A stretch of DNA of 64,000 nucleotides, taken from NCBI RefSeq assembly GCF_005886105.2, contig NZ_PNCO02000002.1:496001-560000 (forward strand), given 5' to 3'. This document shows, piece after piece, positions 27,487 to 37,948 of this stretch. A program made the position numbers and the translations under genes. This DNA is from Pseudoalteromonas galatheae. Lineage in GTDB: Bacteria > Pseudomonadota > Gammaproteobacteria > Enterobacterales > Alteromonadaceae. The number at the start of each line of letters is the position of its first letter. Position 1 is the stretch's first letter. The notes below the pieces were generated by a model. The model worked only from the letters and a program-made list of their open reading frames with translations, made no database searches and was not told where the DNA came from.

Positions 27487-27960
27487 ATGATTGAAGTTGG
27501 ACAAAAATTACCACAAGTCGAATTGAGCGAACTCACCTCTGACGGTATGGTTAATCATGACGTAACAACGTTGTTCGCTGGTAAAAAAGTGGTGCTTTTT
27601 GCGGTTCCTGGTGCGTTTACACCAACTTGTTCTGCATCTCATTTACCTGGCTTTGTTGCAAATGCAGATAAATTTGCCGAAAAAGGCATTGATATCATCG
27701 CATGTGTATCGGTAAACGATGCTTTTGTAATGAAAGCTTGGGGTGATGCGCAAAACGCAGAAGCAATTATGATGCTTGGAGATGGCGATGCAAGCTTTAC
27801 CAAGGCGCTAGGACTTGAAATGGATACTGGACCTTTTGGCGGTGTGCGTTCGCAGCGTTACGCTATGGTTATTGAGGATGGTATCGTGACATCACTCAAT
27901 GTAGAACAACCTAAACAATTTGAAGTAAGTAAGGCGGAAGCCCTGTTAGACGCCCTATGA
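27487..27960 (+). CDS. Peroxiredoxin, Prx5 type
   Basis: A 157-aa thiol peroxidase of the Prx5/redoxin family. The peroxidatic cysteine is Cys48 in PGAFTPTCSASHLPGF; a second cysteine lies in IIACVSVND. The C-terminal VRSQRYAMVIEDG is also typical. Cytoplasmic reduction of hydroperoxides, usually with glutathione/glutaredoxin as reductant. AAGGA lies just upstream of the ATG. Monocistronic as far as can be seen. Confidence 0.92.
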   Translation: MIEVGQKLPQVELSELTSDGMVNHDVTTLFAGKKVVLFAVPGAFTPTCSASHLPGFVANADKFAEKGIDIIACVSVNDAFVMKAWGDAQNAEAIMMLGDGDASFTKALGLEMDTGPFGGVRSQRYAMVIEDGIVTSLNVEQPKQFEVSKAEALLDAL

Positions 27961-28191
27961 ACGTTTAGGGAAGCTACACCAGTTCGCTTTGGTTCGCCAA
28001 AGAGGCGTTTACCTTAGCGAATGGGTATGAAAAAGAGCGACGACTTTTCTTGTCAAAGGCTAGGGCCAAATGGGTCGCATCAAAAATATACGTTATTGTT
28101 GGAGCCGAATACTTTTCGACTCTATTTCAAAACTGTATGGAATCAATTTAGTTACAGGAGCTTGACCGGCAATGCCAGAGGCCAATATGTG

Positions 28192-28938
28192 ATGGTAAAA
28201 TCAGCACATAATTTTGATAAGTATGGTTATCTAGTAAAGCCTAGTTTTATATCGCCCCGCGAGCTTAACAAAGTCAAGCAAGTCGTTTTAGCATTTCATC
28301 ATGCGTGGCTGGCTGACAATTATGACTTTTACCAGAGTCGAGCAATCAATTCTGCCTACCTTACTGCACCAAAGTACCTTGATGAACAGCAAAGGCTTAC
28401 CCTTTTCCAATTCATTGCGTCAGGTTCTCTTGTATCACTAGCTTCGTCCATATTTTCGCGTGAGTTTCGATTTATGAATACTCAGCTATTTTTTAACCCC
28501 GCGAACACCACTCAACTCAATTACTGGCACCGAGATCCACAATATCATTTAACCATTGAAGAGCAAAAACAAGCATTGTTGTTAGGGCCTGAAGTTATTC
28601 ACTTTCGATTGGCACTGGAAGATGAGCCCGGAATAGAATTGATCCCAGGCACTCACAAACGGTGGGACTCACCTCAAGAGTTAAACGTTAGGTTAGAGCA
28701 ATCAGGACATAATAACCATGAATGTTTGCCGGGAAGTAAAGTCATTCCCTTGGTCGCAGGTGATCTCCTTGCATTTTCAGCCAATATGATACATCGCGGT
28801 ATTTATGGTAAAAATCGTCTAGCATTGGATGTATTATTGTGTGAGAAACGCTCTGAACTTGCACGCTTTGTGAGAGAAGATTGTTTGCCAAGTAACATAA
28901 TGCTTGCTGAACTGGATTGTTCTGATTTATTTTTTTAG
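28192..28938 (+). CDS. Putative PhyH-type Fe(II)/2-oxoglutarate dioxygenase
   Basis: Likely member of the phytanoyl-CoA dioxygenase family. Iron-binding H-x-D is seen in YWHRDPQYH, the distal His in MIHRGIYGKNRLALDV, and ELIPGTHKRWD is also family-like. The frame is open from an ATG at 28021, but those 57 residues are not dioxygenase-like. The chosen ATG starts MVKSAHNFDKYGYLV, the normal beginning of the fold, with AGAGG 10 nt before it; this gives 248 aa. Substrate unknown. Confidence 0.65.
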   Translation: MVKSAHNFDKYGYLVKPSFISPRELNKVKQVVLAFHHAWLADNYDFYQSRAINSAYLTAPKYLDEQQRLTLFQFIASGSLVSLASSIFSREFRFMNTQLFFNPANTTQLNYWHRDPQYHLTIEEQKQALLLGPEVIHFRLALEDEPGIELIPGTHKRWDSPQELNVRLEQSGHNNHECLPGSKVIPLVAGDLLAFSANMIHRGIYGKNRLALDVLLCEKRSELARFVREDCLPSNIMLAELDCSDLFF

Positions 28939-28958
28939 TCTGTGCATATTAAATGAGA

Positions 28959-28989
28959 AAGAAGCTTTGCAGTGATACCAAAGCTTCTT
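28959..28989. terminator. Hairpin between convergent genes
   Basis: A perfect 11-bp stem (AAGAAGCTTTG / CAAAGCTTCTT) with a 9-nt loop, between the dioxygenase gene and the minus-strand small-protein genes. The T-run is weak on the plus strand and moderate (TTTCTCATTT) on the minus strand. Confidence 0.55.
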
Positions 28990-29178
28990 CCCATACTACG
29001 ACCTAATCTGCCTTGCCGTACAAGATAAGATTTGAATACATATCTTTGATATTGTTCCAAGTTTTGTATTTCTATACAATCCTTAGACTTTTACCCTGAG
29101 CTAACGGTAAGCGTGACGAATGCTTTGATCGCGATAAGCTTTAGAGTACTGATATCAAACTTTATATACACCAAATTC

Positions 29179-29595
29179 TTAGAATGGATTGCTAGATTGT
29201 TTCGAGTAATGTCCCGTGGCACAGTGTTTGGTATTTTCCCATGTGCCATCTTTGTAAAGTACCCTTGTTACACAAGCTGATGCATCATAAAACACGTCGT
29301 GATTTTGTCTGCCACTATCACGAAAGTGGCAGTATGAACCGTTCCCGCATTCCCAGTTCCCGGTAGCTGATGCACTATATGACCAAACCACATCGGCAAC
29401 ATCTTTATCTGCAATAAATCTAAATGCAACTGAAGGGCGGTTTGTGTTAGTCATTGCTGAGCAGAAGTCGGGCTCAAAAAACTGTTGTGTACTGGTTCCG
29501 CCAATCAAACACTCGACGTGTGCTGCTTCAGCTTGCTGTGAGTAGGTAGTGGTAGCGAGTACAAGTAGTGCACTTGAAATTATTGCTTTTTTCAT
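29179..29595 (-). CDS. Small secreted six-cysteine protein, paralogue A
   Basis: A 138-aa protein with a signal peptide (MKKAIISSALLVLATTTYS, cleavage probably after QAEA) and six cysteines in the mature part, probably three disulfides. It shares with the next gene the pattern PDFC...WECG...TACV/SACV.RVLYKDGTW....CAT..Y. I do not recognise the family. The two genes are 46 bp apart in the same direction and most likely co-transcribed from upstream of the second. Periplasmic or extracellular function unknown. Confidence 0.7.
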   Translation of the reverse strand: MKKAIISSALLVLATTTYSQQAEAAHVECLIGGTSTQQFFEPDFCSAMTNTNRPSVAFRFIADKDVADVVWSYSASATGNWECGNGSYCHFRDSGRQNHDVFYDASACVTRVLYKDGTWENTKHCATGHYSKQSSNPF

Positions 29596-29641
29596 TTTTA
29601 TATTCCTTATATTACAAGTTGTTATTGGTTTGTGATGAGCT

Positions 29642-30052
29642 CTAGAACCTAGAACCTAAGTTATAAATTGCAGTTGCACATTCGTTCATACTTTTCCATG
29701 TACCATCTTTGTAAAGTACTCTTTTTACACAGGCTGTAGCGTCGCGAAAAGATGAATTATTTTCCCCATCGTCATAAAAAACACACTCTGTACGATGTGC
29801 ACCACAATCCCATCTACCAGACAGTGGTGTGCTGAATTGCCATGTCACATGCTCTATGGGTTTGGATGGTTTAAATTGAAAACTTACGTAGGGTTTTGAG
29901 GACGTTACTCTTTGACTCCCGCAAAAATCAGGTTTCATTTCCTGGGGTGTACTTGTGGGGCTCACAGCGCACAGTACTTGATCTGCTAGTGCATTAGTCG
30001 AACAAATCGCTAATCCGAATAGAGTGGAAGTAAGTAATAACTGTTTTATCAT
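29642..30052 (-). CDS. Small secreted six-cysteine protein, paralogue B
   Basis: A 136-aa paralogue of the neighbouring gene with a signal peptide ending near NALA, six cysteines in the same order, and the conserved block ATACVKRVLYKDGTWKSMNECAT. It is probably first in the pair. A TTGACA box lies at 30109-30104 on the minus strand, about 50 bp upstream, with an AT-rich, weak -10 region. Function unknown. Confidence 0.7.
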   Translation of the reverse strand: MIKQLLLTSTLFGLAICSTNALADQVLCAVSPTSTPQEMKPDFCGSQRVTSSKPYVSFQFKPSKPIEHVTWQFSTPLSGRWDCGAHRTECVFYDDGENNSSFRDATACVKRVLYKDGTWKSMNECATAIYNLGSRF

Positions 30053-30458
30053 TTTTCTCTCCTTGTTTTTGTTTTGTTACATTTATTTTATTTTGTGCGC
30101 AATTGTCAATTTAACTTTAATTTAATAGGTTTGGGCTGGTTGCTTTTTGTACTGGGAAACGGGATTTTAGGTTGAGAAATATCCAATTTAGAGGTGGAGA
30201 TAAATGTTATTGTGCCTCTTACTTAAATAGTAAATGATTGTAAATAGTCTGCGTTTTTTCTAACGATAAATGGACGGTCTTAATAAAAGTGATTAGCTAA
30301 GATAACTAATGTTTGTCAAGCAGGTAGCTTTAGTACATTTACTATATGCAATGTGGTTATATTGAGTTTTTGCTTTAAATTTCAGTATTTTATTTTTTCT
30401 AAGGGCTCTGACTAGACAAGAGTAAATGATGGGCCTGTTGTGTAGGCCCATATTTGAA
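30053..30458. other. AT-rich intergenic region
   Basis: About 400 bp with a likely promoter for the six-cysteine genes (TTGACA at 30104-30109, minus strand). At its other end a hairpin at 30430-30450 (TGGGCCT / AGGCCCA) may terminate the GNAT gene that reads toward it. No gene seen in between. Confidence 0.4.
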
Positions 30459-30902
30459 TTAAGCTGACGTTAGAAGTCGCATTCGTAGGATTGGAAAAGG
30501 CTTTCCCATATCGTCAGTTGGTGAGCGTTCATATACCTTAAAGCCTTTTGCTTCATAAAAGCCTACGGCTTCTGGGTTTTGCTCATTGACATCAACAAAC
30601 TGCACATTTTGTGCTTCAAGTGCAAAGCGAAGCAGCTTAGTACCGACACCTTGTCTTCTGTTCTTATCGAGTACAAATAACATTTCGATTTTTCGGTCAT
30701 GCACGCCAATAAAACCGACAATCTTTGCGTCGCTATTTTTTACACAGTGTAGCGTAACGTTTGGAAACGCCTGTTCAATAATAATAGGTTTAAAATAAGC
30801 GATATCCGCGTCAGTGATAAAATCATGAGTGGCTCGCACAGAGTCTTCCCAAACGGCCAGTAATTCCTGATAATTGTTTGGTGTAACTGGACTTATCATC
30901 AT
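30459..30902 (-). CDS. GNAT-family N-acetyltransferase
   Basis: A 147-aa acetyltransferase of the YjaB/ElaA-like size. The acetyl-CoA loop is NRRQGVGTKLLRFAL and the C-terminal beta-bulge region is VNEQNPEAVGFYEAKGFKVYERS. Two adjacent ATGs follow AAGGA; the second (30899) has the better spacing. Substrate not predictable. Not related to the GNAT gene split by the mobile element. Confidence 0.85.
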   Translation of the reverse strand: MMISPVTPNNYQELLAVWEDSVRATHDFITDADIAYFKPIIIEQAFPNVTLHCVKNSDAKIVGFIGVHDRKIEMLFVLDKNRRQGVGTKLLRFALEAQNVQFVDVNEQNPEAVGFYEAKGFKVYERSPTDDMGKPFPILRMRLLTSA

Positions 30903-31062
30903 TTTTCCTTTTGTCTAATAAAACTGTCCAAATGGGGTAAAGCGATAAACAAAAGGGAGACTAGCCAGTCGAACGAGCTTAACATACCCGATGCATTAAG
31001 GGTACAGCGGGCATACTCAGATAAATTACTTATATGTGGTTGTGTAGATAGTAAATCCTTAA

Positions 31063-33822
31063 CTATTCATCTAGTTGAAAAAATGCAACTTGATCGGTAA
31101 GGAGCTTGGCTTGATTTTCCATATTTCTACCTGAACGAGATGTTGTTTCAACTAGAGTAACGTTCTGCTGAGTAATATTATCCATTTGTGCGATGGTGGT
31201 GGAAACCGCAGCGATCCCTTCAGCTTGCTCTTTCCCCGCGTTATCTATGTCTGCCACCATTTTGCTCACCTCGGCAATTGATTGCATTAGCTCATCGAAA
31301 GTCGTACCAGACTCGTATACAAGTTTGCTGCCTTGCGCCACTGCATCAACGCTATTTTTGATCAGTGCTTTGATTTCACGTGCCGCTGATGCGCTACGTT
31401 GAGCAAGGTTTCTCACCTCTCCGGCAACCACGGCAAATCCGCGTCCAGCCTCACCAGCCCGGGCTGCTTCAACGGAAGCATTGAGTGCTAAGAGGTTGGT
31501 TTGGAAAGCGATTTCGTCAATGACACTGATAATATCAGAGATTTTCGTGCTGTAAGATTCGATTCTACCTACTGCGGTAATGGCATCATCAATCGATGCT
31601 TTACCTGAGTGTGCTTTTTCTCTAACAATAGTCGCTTTCTCAGCGGCATTACTTGCGCTACTCGCATTCTTTTTAACCGTAGCGGTAAGCTCTTCCATAG
31701 TGGCGGCAGTTTCTTCTAAGCTCGCCGCTTGATTTTCAATGCGGCTATTGAGTTCTTCGTTGTTATTCGCGATTTGTTTAGCCACATCAAACACTTGCTC
31801 TGCACCATTGTTTATGGTGTTAACTAAGTCGCTTAATTTATCGAATAAGCCGTTCATTGCTTGTTGTAGCACCGAGAACTCGCCACCTATGTGGTGGGTG
31901 ATCCTATGCCTTAAATCACCTTGCTCCATTGCCAAGATAGCATCTTTAATATGTTCAACCGCTTGTTTTTGTTCTGTGATATCCGTTGCATATTTAACGA
32001 CTTTAAAGGGGCGACCTTGTTGATCGAGAATAGGGTTATAAGATGCTTGGATCCATACCTCTTGACCTTGTTTTGCCAGCCTCAAGTATTGTCCTGAGTC
32101 GAACTCACCTCGGTTGAGCTTTTGCCAAAATTGCTGGTATTCAGAACTAGTGGCTTGTTCGTGTGTAGCAAAAATACGGTGATGTTTACCTTTGATTTCG
32201 TCAAGTGAGTACCCCATCGTATCTAGGAATGGCTCGTTGGCCCATAAAATAGTACCATCCATTGCAAACTCAATGACGGCTTGTGATTTACGAATGGCTT
32301 GAAGCTGACCATCAAAATCAGCAGCAATGGCTTTTTGTTCGGTAATATCTGTCGCAAATTTCACGACTTTTAGCGGTTTCCCTTGCTCATCTAAAATTGG
32401 GTTGTAAGTGGCACGAATCCAAATTTCTTTGTCACCTTTCCCTCTGCGTTGAAACTCACCTGTTTCAAATTGGCCTTGTTTTAAACGCTGCCAGAATGCT
32501 TTGTATTCGCTGCTTTGCGCGTAAAAACTGTCAACGAACATGCTGTGATGTTTGCCAATGACTTCTTCTTTCTTGTAGCCCATTACAGATAAAAAGTTTT
32601 CATTTGCTTTTAAAATATTACCTTGCAAATCAAACTCGATAACGGCTTGCGAGCGATTGATGGCTTTGAGTTGCCCGGCAAAGTCGAAAGACGCCAGCTT
32701 TGCTTGAGTAATATCCGAGGCATATTTGACGATTTTGCCCAACTGGCCATTTTCGTCATAGATGGGAGTATAGGTTGCTTGAATCCACAGAGTGTTTCCT
32801 GATTTCGTTAGGCGTTTAAACTCACCGGATTGATGTTTACCTTGTCGTAAAGCGTGCCAAAAGTCTTGATATTCGCTGCTCTCAGCCTCTTCTTGTGCCA
32901 CGAATAATCGATGGTGTTGACCTTGTATTTCACTTAATGTGTAACCAACCGCATTTAAAAATAGCCTGTTTGCAGTCTTTATGTTGCCGTAAGGGTCAAA
33001 CTCAATAACGGCTTGAGTTTGTTTGATAGCATCAACTTGCCCTTGAAAGTCAGCGGCTTTCGATTTTTGTGCGGTGATATCTGAGGCATATTTTACGACT
33101 TTGATAGGCCTATTCTGTTCATCAAAAATTGGATTATAAGTGGCTTGGATCCATATCGTTTTACCTGATTTTGTTTGCCTTGCGAATTCACCTTCAAAAA
33201 ATTCGCCATTATTTAGGCGTTGCCAAAATGCTTCATACTCCGCGCTTGCAGCGTAGTCATCGCTAACGAATAAGCTATGATGCTTACCTTGTATTTCCTC
33301 CAAGTCATAACCCATAACTGACAAAAAGTTTTCATTGGCGTCCAGTACTTTACCGTGCATGTCGAATTCGATAACCGCAAAGGACGCTGATAACGCACGT
33401 AAATTTGCACTCATGTTGGCGATAGTTGTGAGGTAATCATCGATGTCTGTCGCAATAACTAAAATTCTACCTTCTTGAGTACGCGATAGCTCCAGTAATA
33501 ACTTCTTCGGCTTGTTGTCACTCGCTGTATTGAGAGAGACTTCTACCTTTACATGTGCTTGGTGCTCAAGTTGAGCGAGCCCACGCTTGAGTGTGGCTGC
33601 ATCCGTTGAAGTATGACATAGAAAACTTAGAGATTTCAGCTCGTGGCTCGTCGGGTGTCCGAGTAAGCGATTGAAAGCCGAACTACCCTGAACAATATCT
33701 GTTTGATAATCCACTTCTAAGTAAGGGGTTGTAGCCTTAAAGTGTTGAAAGAGCGCAGCATCTTGTCCATTTTGCTTTTTTGCTTTTCCCAAGCCAAACA
33801 TGATCATACGTAAGCCACCCAT
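31063..33822 (-). CDS. Soluble methyl-accepting chemotaxis protein with four tandem PAS repeats
   Basis: A 919-aa chemoreceptor without a transmembrane segment. After a poorly conserved N-terminal PAS-like stretch (about 20-125) come four closely similar PAS-PAC repeats of about 122 aa, each with AVIEF, a GKHH or GQHH block and an [14 protein letters not shown] strand ending in YASDIT or ATDIT. A short HAMP-like linker and the signalling domain follow (hairpin tip [37 protein letters not shown]). These Aer2-like architectures usually sense redox state or small molecules in the cytoplasm. The high similarity of the repeats indicates recent internal duplication. An ATG at 33807 with GGTGG upstream is an equally good start. 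Confidence 0.9.
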   Translation of the reverse strand: MGGLRMIMFGLGKAKKQNGQDAALFQHFKATTPYLEVDYQTDIVQGSSAFNRLLGHPTSHELKSLSFLCHTSTDAATLKRGLAQLEHQAHVKVEVSLNTASDNKPKKLLLELSRTQEGRILVIATDIDDYLTTIANMSANLRALSASFAVIEFDMHGKVLDANENFLSVMGYDLEEIQGKHHSLFVSDDYAASAEYEAFWQRLNNGEFFEGEFARQTKSGKTIWIQATYNPIFDEQNRPIKVVKYASDITAQKSKAADFQGQVDAIKQTQAVIEFDPYGNIKTANRLFLNAVGYTLSEIQGQHHRLFVAQEEAESSEYQDFWHALRQGKHQSGEFKRLTKSGNTLWIQATYTPIYDENGQLGKIVKYASDITQAKLASFDFAGQLKAINRSQAVIEFDLQGNILKANENFLSVMGYKKEEVIGKHHSMFVDSFYAQSSEYKAFWQRLKQGQFETGEFQRRGKGDKEIWIRATYNPILDEQGKPLKVVKFATDITEQKAIAADFDGQLQAIRKSQAVIEFAMDGTILWANEPFLDTMGYSLDEIKGKHHRIFATHEQATSSEYQQFWQKLNRGEFDSGQYLRLAKQGQEVWIQASYNPILDQQGRPFKVVKYATDITEQKQAVEHIKDAILAMEQGDLRHRITHHIGGEFSVLQQAMNGLFDKLSDLVNTINNGAEQVFDVAKQIANNNEELNSRIENQAASLEETAATMEELTATVKKNASSASNAAEKATIVREKAHSGKASIDDAITAVGRIESYSTKISDIISVIDEIAFQTNLLALNASVEAARAGEAGRGFAVVAGEVRNLAQRSASAAREIKALIKNSVDAVAQGSKLVYESGTTFDELMQSIAEVSKMVADIDNAGKEQAEGIAAVSTTIAQMDNITQQNVTLVETTSRSGRNMENQAKLLTDQVAFFQLDE

Positions 33823-34004
33823 AGCGGTAAATTTAAACAGTATTAACTATAGTAAAGTTGTTTAGGTTCGCCACAAAATAGTTGCAGAACAAGTATATAA
33901 TCTTGTTGCTTGAAGCAAATTATCATCACGGATAATAAGGGTATAGCCGTAACTCAAATGTCTTGGTAAAATCTTCGCCAATTTTTATAAAAACGAGCAT
34001 TAAG

Positions 34005-34730
34005 ATGGGCAGAGCATTTGAAGTCCGCAAAAACGCCATGGCAAAAACGGCGGCGGCAAAAACAAAAGTAAACTCAAAATACGGAAAAGAGATTTACGTT
34101 GTTGCTAAAAATGGCGGCGCAGATCCTGAAACGAACTTGTCATTACGTCGTTTAATCGACAAGGCAAAGAAAGATCAAGTTCCTGCACACGTTATTGATA
34201 AAGCAATCGAAAAAGCGGCAGGCGGTGCGGGCGAAGATTACACTCCTGCGCGTTACGAAGGTTACGGTCCAGGTAACAGCATGATCATCGTTGACTGTTT
34301 AACAGACAACATGAATCGTACTATCAAAGATGTTCGCTTACCGTTTACCAAAACTGGTTCAAACTTAGGTAATCCTGGCTGTGTGGCACATATGTTTGAC
34401 CACTTTGCGATCTTAGGATTTGCAGGTGATGACGACGAGTCAGTTTTGGAAGCGCTAATGATGGCTGATGTTGATGTTACTGACGTAGAAGTTGAAGACG
34501 GCCAAGTTTCTGTTTTCGCACCTCACACTGAGTACTTCAAGGCTAAAACTGCATTGACAGAAGCGTTTGAGGGGATCACTTTTGAGGTCGACGAGATCAC
34601 TTGGGTTCCGCAAACTCACGTAGAAATCGAAGATCCAGAAGCAATTGAGACATTCGAAAAGCTAATCAACATGCTTGAAGATGTGGATGACGTACAAAAC
34701 GTTTACCACAATGCGATTGTCAAAAGATAA
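34005..34730 (+). CDS. YebC/PmpR-family protein
   Basis: A 241-aa protein of the YebC/TACO1 family, YeeN-like branch ([56 protein letters not shown]). Members were described as transcription regulators and are now linked to translation on ribosomes. The ATG at 34005 is chosen because the family begins there; a TTG at 33963 would add 14 atypical residues. Monocistronic with a terminator behind it. Confidence 0.9.
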   Translation: MGRAFEVRKNAMAKTAAAKTKVNSKYGKEIYVVAKNGGADPETNLSLRRLIDKAKKDQVPAHVIDKAIEKAAGGAGEDYTPARYEGYGPGNSMIIVDCLTDNMNRTIKDVRLPFTKTGSNLGNPGCVAHMFDHFAILGFAGDDDESVLEALMMADVDVTDVEVEDGQVSVFAPHTEYFKAKTALTEAFEGITFEVDEITWVPQTHVEIEDPEAIETFEKLINMLEDVDDVQNVYHNAIVKR

Positions 34731-34762
34731 GCCGCTTATCGATATAGCGCATAAATAGTTAA

Positions 34763-34785
34763 GGCCGACATCGTTCGGCCTTTTT
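34763..34785 (+). terminator. Rho-independent terminator
   Basis: GGCCGA / TCGGCC stem with a CATCGT loop and five T, ending the yebC-family transcript. Confidence 0.85.
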
Positions 34786-34790
34786 GTTGC

Positions 34791-35603
34791 CTAAGCCTTA
34801 GGTGTAATAACATTAGTTTTTATCATGGCAACAGGAAACAATAATAGTAACGTTTGCGAGCCAATATAGATGACCCAATTAACATGCCTCGCAATAGGGA
34901 AGTAACCATTCCCTTGGTTTGCGAACAGCCAAAATTGACCGATGATAGCATCCGCTAACATAGCTAGGATAAAGCCGATGGCAACTGCGTAGTTGGTTTG
35001 TTCATTGAGTTTAATGTTTTGAATAATAAGCCAAAAACCAAAAACACCAAGCAAGGTCACTATTAAGCTATAACTTGCGCTCAACAGCAGAGAGTATTGG
35101 CTTATCGTAGGTAGGTACATCATTTGATAGCTAAACAACGATAACGCCATAGACACAACAACCAACACAGTCGCGGTTGCTAATGTTAATGAGAATTCTC
35201 GCCTTAAAAACCGAATAAGCAGTCCAAATAAAAGCCCATAACCAAGGGCAAAAAACCAAATAGAGTCGATTAGGTAGTCATGCTTTATGGTTTGATCTTG
35301 GCGATGGTAAAGCTCGAAGAGATTGAAGTTGACGATATCTCCGCCAGTACATAAGAGCAGAGCAACCCAACAGAGTTTTATGTCTGTGTGTAAAGTACAG
35401 GGACTTACTGCCAGGCTTGTTTGGCGAACATGCCACCCTAATCGCAACACAAGAAGTAGTGAGGCTGAGGGCAAAATCCATTGAAATAAGGCTTGGTGAC
35501 TTTGCCAAAGTAGGCTGCTGCCAAGCAAAGACGTCACTGTCGCAATACCAAGTAAAAGCAATGTGATGGGTTTATAGTGGACAGTTTGCAGTATATTATT
35601 CAC
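34791..35603 (-). CDS. Polytopic membrane protein, unknown
   Basis: About 270 aa with seven to eight hydrophobic segments and few charged loops. Motifs such as LCTGGDIVNF and LAMLADAIIGQFW put Asp residues inside helices, vaguely like YhhN/TMEM86 lysoplasmalogenases, but I would not assign it. AAGGA sits 6 nt before a GTG at 35603; an ATG 6 bp earlier overlaps that site. No obvious partner; the divergent gene is 180 bp away. Confidence 0.65.
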   Translation of the reverse strand: MNNILQTVHYKPITLLLLGIATVTSLLGSSLLWQSHQALFQWILPSASLLLVLRLGWHVRQTSLAVSPCTLHTDIKLCWVALLLCTGGDIVNFNLFELYHRQDQTIKHDYLIDSIWFFALGYGLLFGLLIRFLRREFSLTLATATVLVVVSMALSLFSYQMMYLPTISQYSLLLSASYSLIVTLLGVFGFWLIIQNIKLNEQTNYAVAIGFILAMLADAIIGQFWLFANQGNGYFPIARHVNWVIYIGSQTLLLLFPVAMIKTNVITPKA

Positions 35604-35782
35604 GGTCATTCCTTGTTGGCAATCATTTCAATCTGTTTGGAAGCTAGTTTTGGCTACCCTGTGCAAAGTGTAATAATTCTTGACGTAATTGCCTCTTGCT
35701 GTATCAATTTACAGTACAATCATTTACAGTATTTGTCTTGCAGATCTATTACATTGCTACTTTTTATAAGGGTAACTCGTTC

Positions 35783-36709
35783 ATGTCTAATCTTAAACTC
35801 AATATAGCGCTTTCATGCTCAGTTCTTGCATTGGCTTTTTCTGGGTTTAATGTCATTCAAACCAAATTAGCAACCTCTCCTGTAGCACCACATGCGTATC
35901 AGAGCCCTACTCAACAGCCTCACTATAATGCAACTCAATATACGCAGGACACTCAGATTTCAACTGACGAGCCTGAACAAATCGCTAAGTTAATGGCTCG
36001 GATCAATAAACTTGAAACGAGGTTACAGGCATTGTCGATGGAAAAGTCAGACTTACTCTCTGAGCAGGCGCCGGATGAGTTTGAGTCTCTAATCTTCTCG
36101 TTGATAGAAAAACGTGAACAACAAAAAATCGATGAGATGAAAGCTGAAAACCCAATTTATGGCTTTTATGAAGACTTACCCGAAGACTACGAAATGCGGA
36201 TCAAGACCGATCCTGAGTACGCGAGTCAAATCAGCAACGATTTAAAGCAGAAAATTCTGAATAGCAGTTTACCAGCGGCGGAACGTTTAGCGGCGATGAG
36301 CCAGCTACAAATGAACATGTTTATGCTAAATCGCAATGAATTAGAGCAATATGATTATCAAGCGGTAGAATCTATCCTCAATATGACGCATAACATGAGT
36401 GATGAAAAGTTGAGGCTACAGGCGCTTGAGCTCGTGTCGCGCACACCTATCGTTGATGAGCGTTTGTCACAGTCGTTTGTGAAAATGTTAGAACAAGAGC
36501 CCAATGATTACGTGAAAAGCCTCGCAGCAGAAGGACTGATGTCACAGTATTTCCAGTCAGGCACGGATCCAAAACAGCAACAACGGATTGCGCAAGATTT
36601 GCTTTCTCTCTACGAAAATGCCTCGGATCCCAAGGTTAAAGCCATCCTTAAAAACTTGATGGGTGATGAACGTATGCTAGAAGAGCTAAAACGCCAGTCT
36701 AATGGCTGA
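35783..36709 (+). CDS. Membrane-anchored protein with coiled coil and helical repeats, unknown
   Basis: A 308-aa protein with an N-terminal hydrophobic segment (MSNLKLNIALSCSVLALAFS), a proline/glutamine/threonine-rich linker, a short coiled coil (about 70-100, KLMARINKLETRLQAL) and a C-terminal alpha-helical part resembling HEAT-type repeats (SLAAEGLMSQYF). An upstream ATG at 35696 would add residues before the signal sequence and is rejected. The SH3 gene follows 18 bp later, so the two are probably co-transcribed. Function unknown. Confidence 0.65.
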   Translation: MSNLKLNIALSCSVLALAFSGFNVIQTKLATSPVAPHAYQSPTQQPHYNATQYTQDTQISTDEPEQIAKLMARINKLETRLQALSMEKSDLLSEQAPDEFESLIFSLIEKREQQKIDEMKAENPIYGFYEDLPEDYEMRIKTDPEYASQISNDLKQKILNSSLPAAERLAAMSQLQMNMFMLNRNELEQYDYQAVESILNMTHNMSDEKLRLQALELVSRTPIVDERLSQSFVKMLEQEPNDYVKSLAAEGLMSQYFQSGTDPKQQQRIAQDLLSLYENASDPKVKAILKNLMGDERMLEELKRQSNG

Positions 36710-36727
36710 CGTACATGGAGTTAAAAC

Positions 36728-37099
36728 TTGGAAAATAAGCAGTTAGATATCGAATATCAAGTAATCAAGGAACATATCAATGAGTTTCCGACCCCCATCA
36801 CGTTTAAACAAGGTGCCAGATTGACCGTTGGTGAAGAGTATGATGGCGAAGAGGGGTGGGACAATTGGTTTTTCTGCGAAACTGAGGAGCAAGTGTCTGG
36901 TTGGGTACCTGCTCAAGTGTTTCGCTTAGTCAATCCCAAACAAGGTGTTGCATTAATGGACTATACTGCTCAGGAGTTATCGGTAGTTCAAGGTGAACAC
37001 TTATTGGGGCATAACCAACTCAATGGTTGGGTGTGGTGCTCAAGTAAAAAGTCAGCGCTGCAAGGTTGGGTACCGCTCCGTAATCTAATACAAATCTAG
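36728..37099 (+). CDS. Two-repeat SH3-like domain protein
   Basis: A 123-aa protein made of two SH3-like repeats, each ending in W-V-P (QVSGWVPAQVF near 55-66 and ALQGWVPLRNL near 108-118). The second has ALMDYTAQELSVVQGE, which is strikingly like eukaryotic SH3 domains. TTG start with GGAG 7 nt upstream. Cytoplasmic, with no signal peptide. It probably shares a transcript with the preceding membrane-anchored gene and may bind it; that is inference. Confidence 0.75.
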   Translation: MENKQLDIEYQVIKEHINEFPTPITFKQGARLTVGEEYDGEEGWDNWFFCETEEQVSGWVPAQVFRLVNPKQGVALMDYTAQELSVVQGEHLLGHNQLNGWVWCSSKKSALQGWVPLRNLIQI

Positions 37100-37667
37100 C
37101 GTGTGTTGCTTTTTAGCAACACACCTCTCTTTTCTCTGCTACTTTTTTAAAATACTTCTGTTTTTCGTCAGCTTACTGCCCACTCAGCCACTTCTATAGC
37201 AATTTTCCCAAGATGAAATTTGATTTTAATATACTGATTATTAAAGTGTTTTATCGATTTTCTGATTTTCTAGGAAAGATAAGAAAAAATTTTCGATATT
37301 TTTATAAAAATTTTTTCTGACTACTCCACTCCATACTGAATGTGAATGCTTTTTGCACGAAACTTAACCGCTTTGGGCGGCACTTACATCCTAGTTTTTT
37401 ATGGTGTTGCTTTTATGCGACAGTTTAACTTATTGAAAATAAATAAGTTTTAATTTTATCTCCAAATCACCTGTTGCTAAATGGCAACAATCTCACTGAA
37501 TCCATCCTTAATAAAAATCCACTTTGGTTTTTAACTTGTTGATTTTTATATTCTTTTAAACTTTGGCATCAAAGTTGGAATAGTTATCTCGAAAGCAAAA
37601 AACATTCGCTTCAACGCAAACCAACGCAGAGAAGCAGAAACGACAAGTTATATGAGAGGAACTGATT
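37100..37667. other. Long AT-rich intergenic region ahead of the EF-hand array
   Basis: At 37101-37124 a 10-bp stem (GTGTGTTGCT / AGCAACACAC) followed by a pyrimidine run probably terminates the SH3 transcript. The rest is AT-rich with a homopolymeric stretch (about 37280-37320) and no coding frame I can support. It must hold the promoter of the EF-hand genes. Confidence 0.5.
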
Positions 37668-37889
37668 ATGAAAACTTTAGCAATCGCACTATCAGCAGCT
37701 GTACTTTCTTTCGCATCAGTAGGTGCTCACGCAGACTCTGAGTTTGATAAATACGATGTTGATGGAGATGGCTACATCTCATTAGGCGAATCAAAAGCGA
37801 ATCCAAATTTAATGGCGCAGTTTAAAGACCTTGACGCCGACCAAGACGGCCAATTAAGCCAGTCTGAGTTTGATAACTTTGAAGGCTAA
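37668..37889 (+). CDS. Secreted mini EF-hand protein 1
   Basis: A 73-aa protein: signal peptide (MKTLAIALSAAVLSFASVGAHA) then a mature part of about 50 aa consisting of just two EF-hands. The calcium loops DVDGDGYISLGE and DADQDGQLSQSE have acidic or polar ligands at 1, 3 and 5, glycine at 6 and Glu at 12. First of seven tandem paralogues. GAGG precedes the ATG. Predicted periplasmic or extracellular calcium binder; biological role unknown. Confidence 0.85.
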   Translation: MKTLAIALSAAVLSFASVGAHADSEFDKYDVDGDGYISLGESKANPNLMAQFKDLDADQDGQLSQSEFDNFEG

Positions 37890-37948
37890 TAACGAGCCGA
37901 TAACGTAATAGCAGATTTTTAAATATACCCCAAGTTAAGGAAAAGATT

